Part shown: positions 46,436-58,230 of the stretch, piece after piece
How positions within the stretch are numbered: the first letter of the stretch is position 1
Layout: every line of letters begins with the position of its first letter
From: Polyodon spathula
Taxonomy: Eukaryota > Chordata > Actinopteri > Acipenseriformes > Polyodontidae
Length of the DNA: 64,000 nucleotides
Direction: 5' to 3'
Assembly: GCF_017654505.1 (NCBI RefSeq)
Contig: NC_054536.1
Span: forward strand, 93,954,359 to 94,018,358
The notes under the pieces: generated by a model
What the model was told of the DNA's origin: nothing
The model's input: the letters and a program-made list of their open reading frames with translations, nothing else
Databases searched by the model: none
Program-made: the position numbers and the translations under genes

Positions 46436-46585
46436 GTCACATCTGCTGGGAGAGGTGCCACTGAAGCAGCCATGCAACCACTGATACAGGACCTGTTCAT
46501 TCAGCAGCTGGATCAGCATTGCCACGAATTAATCAATGAAGGATATTATATCGTCAAAGGGGAGGGATATATAACATTTCAGTAG
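46436..46585 (+). CDS. Unknown gene, exon D: C-terminus
   Basis: This is a phase-0 continuation of exon C: 49 codons and then TAG at 46583-46585. It encodes VTSAGRGATEAAMQPLIQDL, then an amphipathic helix (FIQQLDQHCHELINEGYY), ending IVKGEGYITFQ. The helix could be helix B of the spectrin-like repeat started in exon C. An ATTAAA poly(A)-type signal lies about 80 bases after the stop (about 46666). The product is not recognised. The exon is supported by its open frame, protein-like composition and matching phase. The preceding intron is 18 kb. Confidence 0.5.
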   Translation, partial: VTSAGRGATEAAMQPLIQDLFIQQLDQHCHELINEGYYIVKGEGYITFQ

Positions 46586-47228
46586 AACCGCAGTACTCTC
46601 ACTATTGTATGCCAAATTACTTTTTCATATAAGGGTCAAACTGGGATTGAAGTGGTGGGTTATTGATTAAAGGTTTAAAACATGTTTGTCATCCTCCTTC
46701 TGGCCAACCACTAATAACAAAAAGGAGATTATTTCTGCTGGACCGCCTGACAGAGGTGGCTCCTGTTGAATATGCAGTTGTATTGTTGGGAGGGACTGGG
46801 ACATAAGAAGGTGAAATAACTTGACCGCAGGGTCACCCAGTTTGAAATAACTTTCCCAGGATAGCTGCTGCATTGAAATGCCCTGTCACATGCGCACCCA
46901 CGGAGGTCATTTGACAAGTCTGCTCTCACAGGGTCAAGGGGCAGCTACGTTTTCTTTCTTCTTTCCTCTTTTTTTTTTTAAACACATTGGTTTGACGTAA
47001 ACAGAGTATCAGAGATCGAGCTGAAAGGTATGATAAGTTTTGCTGTTTTGCTTTAGTGTTTAGGATGCTGCAACATATCTCCCACTGAGATGGGACATTT
47101 TAATTTTCAGCGGGGTTCCTGATCTAACACGTCATTTCACAAGCTGAGCTCTCAAATCTCAACTTGCTGTCTGCTCAGAAAATCAAGGCTGGGAGGTCAG
47201 TTTACTGAGGTACATTCCAGAGACGAAC
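46586..47228 (+). other. 3' UTR and intergenic DNA
   Basis: A candidate poly(A) signal ATTAAA lies at about 46666. The rest is unassigned intergenic DNA up to the 23-bp array. Confidence 0.4.
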
Positions 47229-47826
47229 ATGTATTTTTAGAGTATGCTTCAATGTATTTTTAGAGTATGCTTCAGTGTATTTTTAGAGTATGCTTCAGTG
47301 TATTTTTAGAGTATGCTTCAATGTATTTTTAGAGGATGCTTCAATGTATTTTAGAGGATGCTTCAATGTATTTTTAGAGTATGCTTCAGTGTATTTTTAG
47401 AGTATGCTTCAATGTATTTTTAGAGGATGCTTCAATGTATTTTAGAGTATGCTTCAATGTATTTTTAGAGTATGCTTCAGTGTATTTTTAGAGTATGCTT
47501 CAATGTATTTTTAGAGTATGCTTCAGTGTATTTTTAGAGTATGCTTCAATGTATTTTAGAGGATGCTTCAATGTATTTTTAGAGTATGCTTCAGTGTATT
47601 TTTAGAGTATGCTTCAATGTATTTTTAGAGTATGCTTCAGTGTATTTTTAGAGTATGCTTCAATGTATTTTTAGAGGATGCTTCAAAGTATTTTAGAGTA
47701 TGCTTCAATGTATTTTTAGAGTATGCTTCAATGTATTTTTAGAGTATGCTTCAATGTATTTTTAGAGTATGCGTCAAAGTATTTTTAGAGGATGCTTCAA
47801 TGTATTTTTAGAGTATGCTTCAATGT
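47229..47826. repeat. 23-bp minisatellite, about 26 copies
   Basis: The unit starts atgtatttttagagtatgct and ends tca. Variants are gaggatgc, one fewer T (22 bp), and cagtg in place of caatg. It is AT-rich and in every frame carries stops, so it is not coding. Confidence 0.95.
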
Positions 47827-48665
47827 TGTTTTTACTTCACTTAAACAACTTTAACTAAATAAAATCAAACTTGCTGCTCAAGACATGACAAGTTAATGGG
47901 AAATGTTCTCCATTTCTTACCTCTTAGTCTTTCAAATTGTGTGACACAACATAACACACTGCTGGAACACAGTACACCCACAGTAATCCCACGCCAAAAA
48001 AAAAAAGATTATAACAAAACAAGACCTGAAACGTTCTGGTAGAGGATGGGCAGAGCATTACAGCTATGTAGCGTAATGCATTAGGAAAGAAACGGTTAAC
48101 TGGAATTAGCAGCCTGTCGTTTGGCACAGCAGATGAAGATCTCTTGCCCTCTCTGTTGTGTATCCCTCTTTCTGTCTCAGTGACCAGTGGCTGGTTATTC
48201 ATTAAGCTCTTCTCTCCTCTGACTAATCCCAACAGACTTTCCCTCCAGTCTGAAGACGGCAGGTTGGATTCATTGACTCTTTGCACATTATTAGGAAAGG
48301 TTGGGGGTAGGGGAATGAAAGAGGAGTCTGGGAAAAGCATTGTCAACTTCAACTTCTTAGTGGAGTTGCTGGGCACCTGTCCACACAAGGCTAACAGACA
48401 AGCAGATTACAAGGATTCCTTTGCAGTGCCAACTTTTTTTTTTCTTCATTTTTTTTTTTTTCCTCAGGCTGAGAGTCTGAACTTTTATAATGAAACTTCA
48501 ACATTCATGTGAATTAAAAGAAATCAATTTCCCTCTGAGGAGACATAACCCCCAGATTACACATGTTTTGTGGGCCCCAAAATCTCTTGAGAAGATGGAA
48601 GCCAAAGGTCTTGGGCGACATCAACTCAAGCAAAAATACAATCTTTTTTTAAAAACCATTTTATT

Positions 48666-48743
<78 letters not shown>

Positions 48744-49600
48744 CCTGCTGCATTGTTCCACAATAACATTTTCACAAACTAAAATATAATTAATTGAATA
48801 ATGAATTTCTGTCTGACTCTAAATAACTGATCCCCACACCACACATCAGGTAAAACTAGCAGGTGTAAAATTGAGAAATTGTACCCTACCTTGACCCCAC
48901 CCTACACAGGAGTAGTTTTTGCAGTCAACATGACTAAAACCTGGCATGGGTAATGTGTTATTGCAGACCACCCAAGTGAATCGCGAAATGACATTTAAAC
49001 CCAAGGACCTGCAACAGTCATTGTACAAGCCGTATCTGTGAGATCACTGTTTGGGTGATGCAAAAAACGGAAGCTCATTATCAACATACGATTGCATGTG
49101 CATTCGTTGATGGGTTCCTAATTCAAGTTGCACATGCATATCATTTTAAATGAACCAATGGTGTTGTGTTCTTTTATTGATTCAAATTTTCAATTTTTAT
49201 CTTTTAGGTCAGATTAATGTGTCCAAAATGTTTTCGAGGAAGGGAATACTCCAGACTTTGGTGGTTGAATATATGCAGTAACCAAACGTACAATACTTTA
49301 ACTTAAAATAAAGGGAGACAGTTAGTGACCTCATGAAAAGCCTCAGACAAAGTATTCCAGCAGGGATGCCAGTTGGAGTTTAGGAAGCCTGACCCAAGTT
49401 GAAAAACAAGCAGGGTTTTTACAGTAATTCGTTTTCTTTGTCGTTGCTGCCTCGGCTGGTGAACTGCTTTTCAAAAGAGAGGGGAGTTCCTTCTTTTGTG
49501 CCCCGAGCTGCCTGCTTCTGAACTCACTGCAGGAGTACGAGGGGACTGGGCTGTAGCGGCTATCACTTAACATCTGAATGTATCAGGAGCTCTGCCTCTG
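47827..49600. other. Intergenic DNA with long TA microsatellite
   Basis: A (TA)n tract of about 36 units lies at 48669-48741. Poly(T) runs lie at about 48435-48460. There is no recognised gene. Confidence 0.5.
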
Positions 49601-50094
49601 GGAGCTCTTTCACTGAGACCAGCATGGAGTTTTTAACATAAAGAAACTTGGGGGAGGGGTTATCCAGAAGAGGTGGGTTTACTGCCTGGCATTCTGGCAG
49701 AGCTGACAAGAGGGCATAGAGACCCTATCAGCAGGAAAGCACTGGATAGCAGAGAGGACTTTGGAAAGAAACAAAAAGGATGGATGGACCTTTTTAGTGT
49801 AATATTTCTGGTATTTCTGGTATGCATCCGATCCTGAAAATCTGATTTACAGGGAACTGAAGGAGACAGTCAGTTTCAGAAGAACAAAAAAAAAAAAGGA
49901 AATGTGATCAGTTTTTCACAAGTTGTCCAAGAGCAAGTGGCTGGCGAAGGGGCTTGATTTGTGTTTGTCCTTGCAAATGGAGCATCTGATAAGTGGGTGT
50001 TTGTACAGCCAGGATTCCGCTTCAGTGAATGGGAAAGCATACTGACAGTGGAAAGGAATATACGGTGGTTATAGAGAGCCTTTCACCCATCAGT
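49601..50094 (+). promoter_or_regulatory. Candidate untranslated first exon of the downstream gene
   Basis: This is a relatively GC-rich, stop-filled stretch ending in a very strong donor (atcagt|gtaagtaagt at 50095). The coding start at 60443 is preceded by an acceptor at 60365 and an in-frame stop, so that gene needs an upstream non-coding exon, and this is the best candidate in the window. A 22-codon upstream frame begins at the ATG near 49978 (MEHLISGCLY). Start, promoter and use are unproven. Confidence 0.27.
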
Positions 50095-51924
50095 GTAAGT
50101 AAGTACATCTCTTGGTCATAATTAAAAGTGGTATATCAAGGAAATTTCTTTCTTTAAGTTAATAAATAGGGAGTGCAGTACTTTATATTTTAGAGGGCAG
50201 TTCTCACTTTAGAGCATTATGTACAGTTCTGAAATTTGAATGTTCCTCTACAAAAAAAAAAAAAAAAAAAAAAGTTTGGTAAGATATTCTAATGTTAACT
50301 GTGTAAATGCCTAGCAAATTAATTGTTCCTTCATATCCAGCAGGTGTCACAAACTTAACTGATTGCATTCATTTGTAATATCAATGCTCTATCTTTCAGT
50401 ACTAAATAGAGCCCCGCTTGCTGGTGGTTTTCACTATTATTGCATAAACTAAAATAAGTATTTTGAAAACAGCAACAAACAGCAAGCAACATCAATCACA
50501 GCTTGGGGGATGGGGGTGCTTTTTGCAATATTAGCCTGGAGTCAATGTGCAGGTGCTGCTAACTGACTTAACTGCAGAAGTACATACTGTAGCAAATACT
50601 GCTCATTTGTACATTGTAACTCCAGGGAAAGTGTGGAGTAACCACCTTAGCAAACAAGTAAGCCACTGTAAGGTCCCTGTTTTTTAAAAGGGGTAGTGTA
50701 ATAAAAAATGAGCTTCGGTTTTAATTTTGTAATTTTTGGAGCATTTTTAACTGGCTTCTATCTACCTGTTATTTAAACTTGCTCTTTAACTGTATTGTTA
50801 TGATAATTTACTCTAATTTTGTTAATCTCAAACATTATGTCTAAATGTAATGCTGATCAGGTATTATTTTGTTTAAGTAGATGGCAGTGCTTGACAAAAT
50901 AAACATTCCTATTGCATTCTCTCTTAGTAATCAGTGGCAGTACAGCACACACACTTCTGCATTGAGACGCTTAAGGCTGAATGAAACTGCTTGTTTTAAA
51001 TGGGTTATACAAAGTTGTTCTACTTATTTCAATGGATATATTTCTTATGGTCAGGACAATTCCAATAATTACCACAAAAGGGACAGCTAGCACAGTGGTC
51101 ATTCAAAAAATGTTTTGCATTAGTATAGGGTGCTTACTAGCAGGCCACAGCGGTGTACAGAAGGTTGAGTTCCAGCGATAGGAAGCAGGACTTCACATCT
51201 CTGTTAGACCTCTTTAATGTCATGGTTTAAAAGACAGCACATGACACTGACCCAAAAACTGATGCTGATAGGCAATGTCTTGCGCGAGTAGTTGTTTGAA
51301 ACACCATCCATGTTCCTTAAGCCTTTATTTCTGTTAGCTTTCTGTTGTACACATGTGGAGTAGTGGTCCGTTGTAAAAAATAAATAAATAAATAAATATA
51401 ATATTTCAATTAAAGAACAATCTTCAAAATACAATTGTGTATGAGACACACCTTGTAAAAATATTATACCATATTTGTTAAACTTTAATTCACCTTTTAT
51501 TTTCATAAAAATTAGGTTTGATATTTGTAAAACTTTCATAGATAATGTTTGTTATTTTTTTTCTTGAGTATCAAAACACTCAAACCTTAGAAATAACCTT
51601 GTTTACATCAATACCTATTAATTTATTTTTGGTCTGTGTCAGAAGACAGCAGTTGTGTCAAACAATGATCTGCAGGAATGTGTGTGAGTCGGGGGGGGGG
51701 GGGGGCGTCCTGCTCATCCATTGCTTTGGTTATTTCATGTCCTTGCTGAGCTATTACAGTTCTTTGGAAAATTTAGAAGTGTTTAATTGGCATCCTATAG
51801 AATAACTCAGACTCGTTTATCAGAAGGGATAACAGAATCACATTTCCAGATGGTGCAAAAACTGCACCCTGATGCTACTAGTGCTGATATTAGCATCACA
51901 ATGAAATCCGTTGACACAATTAAA
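50095..51924 (+). other. Intergenic or intronic DNA, nothing recognised
   Basis: A poly(A) run lies at about 50252-50273, a (TAAA)n-like stretch at about 51377-51400, and a 15-G run at about 51691-51705. No exon is recognised. Confidence 0.45.
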
Positions 51925-51985
51925 TGTTGATGCTAACCAAAGCCCCAGTGTATGCCATCCAATTGAGCCAGTGCCCTTCCCCCAA
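51925..51985. repeat. Direct repeat, copy 1
   Basis: About 60 bp starting tgttgatgctaaccaaagcc and containing gccatccaattgagccagtg recurs at 52620-52681 with few differences. Confidence 0.85.
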
Positions 51986-52619
51986 CCCATTCATTAAAGG
52001 TTGTGTCAACATAAATGGTGTGCTCCATTGCATTACCAGGAAGGCACTGCTCAGGGACAATTTCAACATGCTTTATATTCTCTACGAGACACAACTCTTT
52101 ACCCCCCCCCCCCCCCCCCCGGAACACTGCTATCTTGTAGCCAAACTAGAAACTAACATCCCAGAATATGTTACTTTTTTTTCCTAAGTACATTTTTTTT
52201 CTTTTCCCATTTCAACAAATAATATAAACCAAAACAACACTGCTGTACGTAAAAGAAGCTCCTTCCACTGGATCTTCTGATTGCAGTAACAGACCGTGGT
52301 GGTGATCTGAATGGGATTGCAGCCTTATCATCTATTATGATTACGATTATGATTGTGATTATGATTATAGTGGTTAATCTTGGTCAGTTCCAAGTCATTT
52401 CTGACTTCATAATGTCTTTATAATGTCTTTCTCCACTTGTTCTGTAATGCAACTCTTACTGACACATCTTAAACAGAACTTTATCAGGCAATATCGCTTG
52501 CATGTTTTCAGTTTGTGTTGAACTGGGACAATTAAAACATACTTATTTTCCAGTTTAGACAATAATGGCCATCATCCAGGAATAAACAGCGCACTATTTC
52601 AAGTATTAAAAAACTCTCA
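51986..52619. other. Spacer between direct repeats
   Basis: An 18-C run lies at about 52101-52120. A (GATTAT)-like run lies at about 52331-52370. No gene is seen. Confidence 0.45.
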
Positions 52620-52681
52620 TGTTGATGCTAACCAAATAGCCCCAGTTTATGCCATCCAATTGAGCCAGTGCCCCTCCCCCA
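52620..52681. repeat. Direct repeat, copy 2
   Basis: This is the second copy of the 51925-51985 sequence with a three-base insertion (caaatagcccc). It abuts the 3' side of the decayed LINE that follows. Confidence 0.85.
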
Positions 52682-52684
52682 GCT

Positions 52685-53520
52685 GGGGGGTGGCGGTTTG
52701 ATATCTTGATGTATCGGTAGGGCCAGGTTGGTTATAATCTAATTGTACTCTCGGAGTAAGTCAGCATCTTGCCTCATGTTCAATGGTGTGATATTGGAGA
52801 GCACTGATAGCCAGGGAGGTGGTGTAGATTGAAGTGCACAACTGACCTATCTAGCAGTATTGATTGGTGTGTATGGGCTGTTGCCCCAGAAGGGCAAGCA
52901 ATATGTTGATCCTGGATTTGGTTTGTTGCTGAAATATACAAGATGCTGATGGTAGCTGAGGATCCGATCGTGGGTGACTCTTAAGTACCTTGGTTTGTAG
53001 TTGTGCACAAGTGGGGTACCACAGAACATCTCATTAAGTGATTTCATGGCCTCAGAATTGTTCAGGTGGAAAGCAGAGACTACAGTTTTGGATGCATTGT
53101 ATTTTAAGCTTCGAGATTTCCGTTCTGTTGCCGCAAAAGAAGGTGCTTGTGTTGCCAGCGCAATATCGTCCACGTAGATTAATTTGTGAGATGTGGTTGG
53201 TGGAATGTCTGGTGTAGAGATGGAAGAGGTCTGGTGAACGGATCCTCGTGGGATTCCATTGTTCAAAGTCTGTGTGTGGCTGGTTCAGACACCATGGTTA
53301 ACTTGGAACTAAGGGTCACTCAGCATTGCGTTTATTAACCAGATGGTAGGTCGGCACTTGAAGGCCATTGACAGCTTCGCAATGGGCCCTTTGCACCGTA
53401 CATTGTCATAGGCAGAAGAAAGGTCTGTTTTCAGTTTATATTGGATGCCATCCTCTACATGGCATGTCAAGGCCAGAATCTGATCACAAACATTCAAAAT
53501 GCTTAACAATAAACGACTTC
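52685..53520 (-). mobile_element. Decayed non-LTR retrotransposon (reverse transcriptase)
   Basis: On the minus strand, remnants of a LINE reverse transcriptase follow in order. From 53509 downward come VEDGIQYKLKTDLSSAYDNV (motif A region) and INAMLSDP. From 53266 downward come IPRGSV, YVDDIALATQAPSF (motif C with DD), NASKTVVSAFHLNN and YKPRYLRVTHDRILSYHQHL. Frames are broken. The motifs differ from the CR1 copies in this window, so it is a different clade (I-, Jockey- or RTE-like). I cannot place it more exactly. Confidence 0.82.
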
Positions 53521-54120
53521 TAGTAATTGTGAAGTATAAAGTCTTTTGGTTTCATCCGAATCTCTATTTTTTCACAGCTACAATAAGGTGCATTGCGTTC
53601 CAGATTGTACAGATACAGGTTATGCACTTCAACCCAACGTAAGCACCTGTGTGTGGTTTACTGTAATGGAAATTAAGAATGCTTATTTTATTATTATAGG
53701 AAAAATCATAGAAAGCGCATGCACAGTTTCTCACGATTTGTGGTCCCTGTCTGTCTTACAGTCTTCATGGATCGGACAGTGCTAACATTGCGGCAGTATC
53801 CTGCATTTACTGTATTCAAAATAACAGCGTGGGAAGTATGGTAGGACAATGCAAAATTCAGTAAAATTGGGCTGAAGGGTTTTTGTTTTCATTACCTAGC
53901 CCCTTCCTAACCCTGTCTCAACCCATGTGACTTCTCAATTCTACAAGCAAACTTTGAGCTCACTTTTTTGTTTGTGTGCAATGGCAGAGCATCAAGAATA
54001 TTGGAAATATTTATGAAGATGTTTATGAAGAACACACACATCCAATAACGATTTAATACAATTTCACAACAAAGTTCCCAATGATGATGCAGTATTACTG
54101 CAGACGATTCTCATTCAAAT
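53521..54120. other. Unassigned DNA
   Basis: No exon or repeat family is recognised between the LINE and the CTT microsatellite. Confidence 0.45.
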
Positions 54121-54171
54121 GCTCTTCTTCTTCTTCTTCTTCTTCTTCTTCTTCTTCTTCTTCTTCTTCTT

Positions 54172-54200
<29 letters not shown>
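54121..54200. repeat. (CTT)n microsatellite
   Basis: About 26 uninterrupted trinucleotide units form a pure polypyrimidine tract, followed by (TAG)n. Confidence 0.97.
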
Positions 54201-54202
<2 letters not shown>

Positions 54203-56490
54203 GTAGTAGTAGTTGTAATATAATTACTATTATATGCATTGGTATAAAAAATTTAACATTTTGAAAGAAAACACTTTGTAAACAGAGAGTTTCTATTTTT
54301 ATTTTGTCCCAAAACTAGATTGTATTTCTCAGACTCAAAAAACCCTAACAATGCAGTGTCTTCTGCTTCAGTGCTTCAGTGCACCAATAAATCTCTTTCC
54401 ACTTGCAAGCCCAGCTGTTTCAATCACCCTGCTGGTGATCCGCAATGACCTTCCCAGTGTGGGAAAAACCAGACATTGATTTGGGATGTGGAGTCAGAGC
54501 GAGAGACAGGCTCTTCTGTAGCTGTATAACCCATTGAAACCCTTCATACTCTGTGTACTGTACTGGTTCTTCCATACGTTACAATGTGACTTATTTGAAC
54601 TATCCCTGGGGTCATGTGGTTATTGTATACAGGACCTGGTTTTTACTGCATTTACACAGTCTCGCTAGCATGCACCTCAAGTATAACATGTTATACCTAA
54701 AAATGATAGTATGTTTTTGATGTTTCTGAGATATACTATAATCAATATATTGATTTATTTACATCTATAAAAATTGCATAGACAGGTATTTATTTACTTT
54801 ATTGGTTAAGTGGAAAAACAAATCAATAAAATATATATATATTTTTTTTAGCAGTGTCAGGCTTTTATTTGGAAGATTACCATTTTGCCAGATAATCAGA
54901 CAAAATAAATGTGTAAATACATGTAAAGATAACAAGACGTGAAATGTTCCCTTCTTGTACTGGACAGAGCAATCTTTAGCAGAAATATTTCCAATCTTTG
55001 ATGCAGCTGCTGTGTTTTTCATTGAAGACATTTCAAAGAAATCCTGCAGCTTGTTAATCATTTATGGAAAGTAAACTGCCAGACTGCCAGGTTCCTAAAT
55101 GCACGGTACAGTAACAGGTAGGGCATCAATAAGACAAACATTTGCTGTATTATATTTTTAAATGATAAAAAAATGTATATTTACAGTTTACATTTTCAGA
55201 AATTAGTTTCACAGGGAATTACTACATATTACATGGCAATGGGTAAATTTATCGGAAAGCATTAAATCAATGATAACCGTGAACAAAATACTTGCAATAA
55301 TGCAGCAAATGCATTATTTAAATGCATTAAATGCAGGCTCGCTCTAATAAGCAGGGTTTTGCAATGGTAGCCAAGACTCTTAAAAAAACCCACAAAAAAA
55401 CCCAAGATAAATGTCATGCCAAATCTAGACAGCATTGAGAAGAAAAATAAAGCATTTTATGCTTGTCATATTTGATCATGGTATAAATAGTTGCCCCTTG
55501 AAAGTCTGTGGCCTGAGCTGGCCAAGAATTCCAAGCCTGGCTGCCAAGCAGAACACAGGGTAACCATTTTGAACACTGCCCGTCAAGTAGAGCTGTCTTC
55601 AAATTTCTATACCGAGAAATTGTCTTCAGATGTTTCTTTTTTTGCACGAAGAATCTGCCAGCCAAAGAGACATCCTTCAGACTGTGCTTAACCCTGTAAT
55701 GCCCAAGCATTTTTAAAATGAGAAAAACCAAAATGGTCAAAAGTTTTGCATCACCTAGAGTTTTAAGATTGAGACATAATTAAAAAAAAAAAAAAAAAAA
55801 GAAACTGTATGAACATAATTTAGATATTTTATAAGTAGTTGTACAGCATGCATGTTAGATTTCAAAATGTTAAAATATGTAATTCAACAATGTTAACGTA
55901 ACATTATTCAGCAGGTTTCATTTCACTTTATGAAGCAAATTCTATGGGGGATGCACAGTTTTTCATCCTGTCCTGCAACACACAATGGAACTGCTTATAA
56001 GAAATTCTGACATGAGACTAGGTTTAAGAAAGAATAATGCAGAGGGTGGCTAATCATTGTATCACACTGTATGTGATACAGAGATGGGCATTACAGTGTT
56101 ACAGAACCATTAGAATCACCTACAAGTGTAGATACACAGCAACAAACTGCAGATTTGCGAAACAGTAGTTTTCACATAATTATGTAATTAGATATATGAA
56201 CATATATAACATGCAATATTCAAGTTCCATTCCTTTAGTTAGGAAATGGAGAGAATAAGTACCACTAATTCATATTTATACATCTTGAGCGTACCTATGA
56301 TCAAAACAGATTACTGCAGGTTTTTTCTGTATTAATAAACAGTTCATATTGGTTTACAGGTGGTCAGCTAAGTGTGAAAATTGGTAAAGCTCCTAATTAA
56401 AGGCCCTACACAAATATGAAAAGAAGGATTTCCAGCCTACAATCTCTATTTTGTAGCTTGACTCTTTTAGTGGATGACACATCTTAATAT
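54201..56490. other. Unassigned AT-rich DNA
   Basis: Poly(A) runs lie at about 55382-55400 and 55782-55801. No supported gene or element is seen up to the LTR element. Confidence 0.45.
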
Positions 56491-56495
56491 GGTTC

Positions 56496-57037
56496 TGTGG
56501 CAGAACAAAGCTCTGCCCTTTTTAAATTGGCAGGGATGGGGTTAATTTCCCCTACCTGCCTGGGTTTATTATGTTCAGGTGGCTGGGGTTGATTAGTTGA
56601 TTAGGTTAATTAACGATCAATCAGTGCCCTGCCGCCTGACATAAAAGGAGGCCTCTGCTTCTCATTTGGAAGGAGGGAGCTGAGGAAGCAGGTTGGTGTT
56701 GGTGTTGGTGTTGGTGTTGGTGTTGGTGTTGGTGTTGGTGTTGGTGTTGGTGTTGGTGTTGGTGTTGGTGTTGGTGTTGGTGTTGGTGTTGGTGTTGGTG
56801 TTGGTGTTGGTGTTGGTGTTGGTGTTGGTGCTGGTGCTGGTGTTTTTTGTGAATCCAGTGAAGGCATTGCCCAGCCTGGAAACCTTAATTTTGTAAGTTT
56901 TGTTGTCTTTCTTTTTGTGTTTAAAGATTTTTATTTTGCCCTTGTGCACTTTATTTTTGTGTTTATTTATAATAAAATTAGGATTTTTTGAACTGCAGTC
57001 TGTCTCTGGGCCTCTATCCGCTCACCAGCCTGTCACA
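56496..57037 (+). repeat. 5' LTR
   Basis: This 542-bp LTR contains a TATA-like cataaaagg at about 56640, an internal (GGTGTT)n expansion at about 56692-56831, a poly(A) signal (aataaa) at about 56970 and the end cagcctgtcaca. It is longer than the 3' LTR because of the hexanucleotide expansion. Confidence 0.9.
56692..56831. repeat. (GGTGTT)n hexanucleotide array in the 5' LTR
   Basis: About 23 perfect units are present. The matching place in the 3' LTR holds only a short ggtgtttgt-type repeat. Long open frames on both strands (Leu-Val, Thr-Pro, Thr-Asn repeats) are artefacts of the repeat. Confidence 0.97.
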
Positions 57038-57133
57038 TTTGGTGTCAGAGTGGGATAGCGCCACCTAGAGGCTCAGAGCAATATTTTATTTTATTTTTTT
57101 GGAATTTTTGGGATAATTTTTTTTTTTTTTTAA

Positions 57134-57472
57134 ATGGGAAAGAAGAGCAGACAGCGGCAAAGGCAGGACAAGCAGCAGCTGAAGAAATGTAAGCTGCTGC
57201 AGCCACTGCTGGAGGACCCGGCCAGCCTCTTCCCTTGGTGTTCCTGGTGCGGGAAGGAGGACCATCGTTGGTGGTCCTGCCCAGATGTGCCACCGGCAAA
57301 CTGGTGTGGCTGGTGTGAGGAGGACGGCCACAACTGGGCAGGATGCCCCTACAACCAGGCCCAGGAAGAGGTGCAGTATTCACCCCGGGCATCAGGGGCC
57401 ACCCCACTACCTCCAGCACCACCACCTTCACCACCAGTCACAGGAGATCTGGGACTGGTTGATGCCATCTGA
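57134..57472 (+). CDS. Gag-like protein with two CCHC zinc knuckles
   Basis: This is a 112-codon ORF inside the LTR element. The N-terminus is basic (MGKKSRQRQRQDKQQLKKCK). Two tandem zinc knuckles follow, CSWCGKEDHRWWSC and CGWCEEDGHNWAGC. Both fit C-x2-C-x4-H-x4-C, the nucleic-acid-binding motif of Gag nucleocapsids. The rest is Pro-rich. No capsid-type domain is recognised. The frame ends at a TGA near 57472, while the next frame (+1) is open from 57285 to 57782 across the junction, so the original product was probably longer and a one-base shift has occurred. I infer RNA packaging as the role. Confidence 0.75.
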   Translation: MGKKSRQRQRQDKQQLKKCKLLQPLLEDPASLFPWCSWCGKEDHRWWSCPDVPPANWCGWCEEDGHNWAGCPYNQAQEEVQYSPRASGATPLPPAPPPSPPVTGDLGLVDAI

Positions 57473-57649
57473 GGCAGACCTCGTCCACGATCTCCCCATA
57501 GTTATCAACACACTGTGGCGTCGAGATGGGGAGAGGTGGGAACAGTGGGAGGAACAACACCACCCAGCGTCCTTCCCAGAGGTTGCCCTCATGGTGATTA
57601 ATTACCTGGGGGTAGACATGGGAGATGCCCCAGTCACTCCAATAGAGAG

Positions 57650-58230
57650 GGGTGAGCCGCCTTCCCGAGAGCCTGAGAGGGGTGAGGAGCCGCCGCCGCT
57701 CCCAGAGCCAGAGAGGGAGGAGCCGCCGCCGCTCCCAGAGCCAGAGAGGGGTGAGGAGCCGCCGTCGCTCCCAGAGCCCTAGAGGGGTGAGGAGCCGCCA
57801 TCGCTCCCAGAGCCCGAGAGGGGTGAGGGGCCGCCGTCGCTCCCAGAGCCAGAGAGGGGTGAGGAGCCACCGTCGCTCCCAGAGCCAGAGAGGGTGAGGA
57901 GCCGCCGCCGCTCCCAGAGCCCAAGAGGGGTGAGGAGTTGCCGTGACTCTCAGAGCCAGAGAGGGGTGAGGAGCCGCCGTCGCTCCCAGAGCCAGAGAGG
58001 GGTGAGGAGCCGCCGTCGCTCCCAGAGCCAGAGAGGGAGGAGGAGCCGCCGCCGCTCCCAGAGCCAGAGAGGGGTGAGGAGCCGCCGTCGCTCCCAGAGC
58101 CAGAGAGGGGTGAGGAGCCGCCGTCGCTCCCAGAGCCAGAGAGGGGTGAGGAGCCGCCGCCGCTCCCAGAGCCAGAGAGGGGTGAGGAGCCGCCGCCGCT
58201 CCCAGAGCCAGAGAGGGGTGAGGAGCCGCC
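57650..58230 (+). repeat. 36-bp coding-type tandem repeat in the LTR element
   Basis: About 16 copies of a 36-bp unit (gagccgccgtcgctcccaga, then gccagagaggggtgag) are present, with a few 33-bp or shifted units. In the +1 frame downstream of the zinc-knuckle ORF they read as a 12-residue Pro/Glu-rich repeat (EPPSLPEPERGE) until a TAG near 57782. Later units are shifted by indels. Confidence 0.9.

Noticed and set aside
25111..47826. CRISPR-like regularly spaced repeats
   Set aside because: The arrays are head-to-tail tandem units without unique spacers, in a vertebrate genome.
56610..56949. Thr-Pro, Thr-Asn and Leu-Val repeat proteins
   Set aside because: They are translations of the (GGTGTT)n microsatellite inside an LTR.
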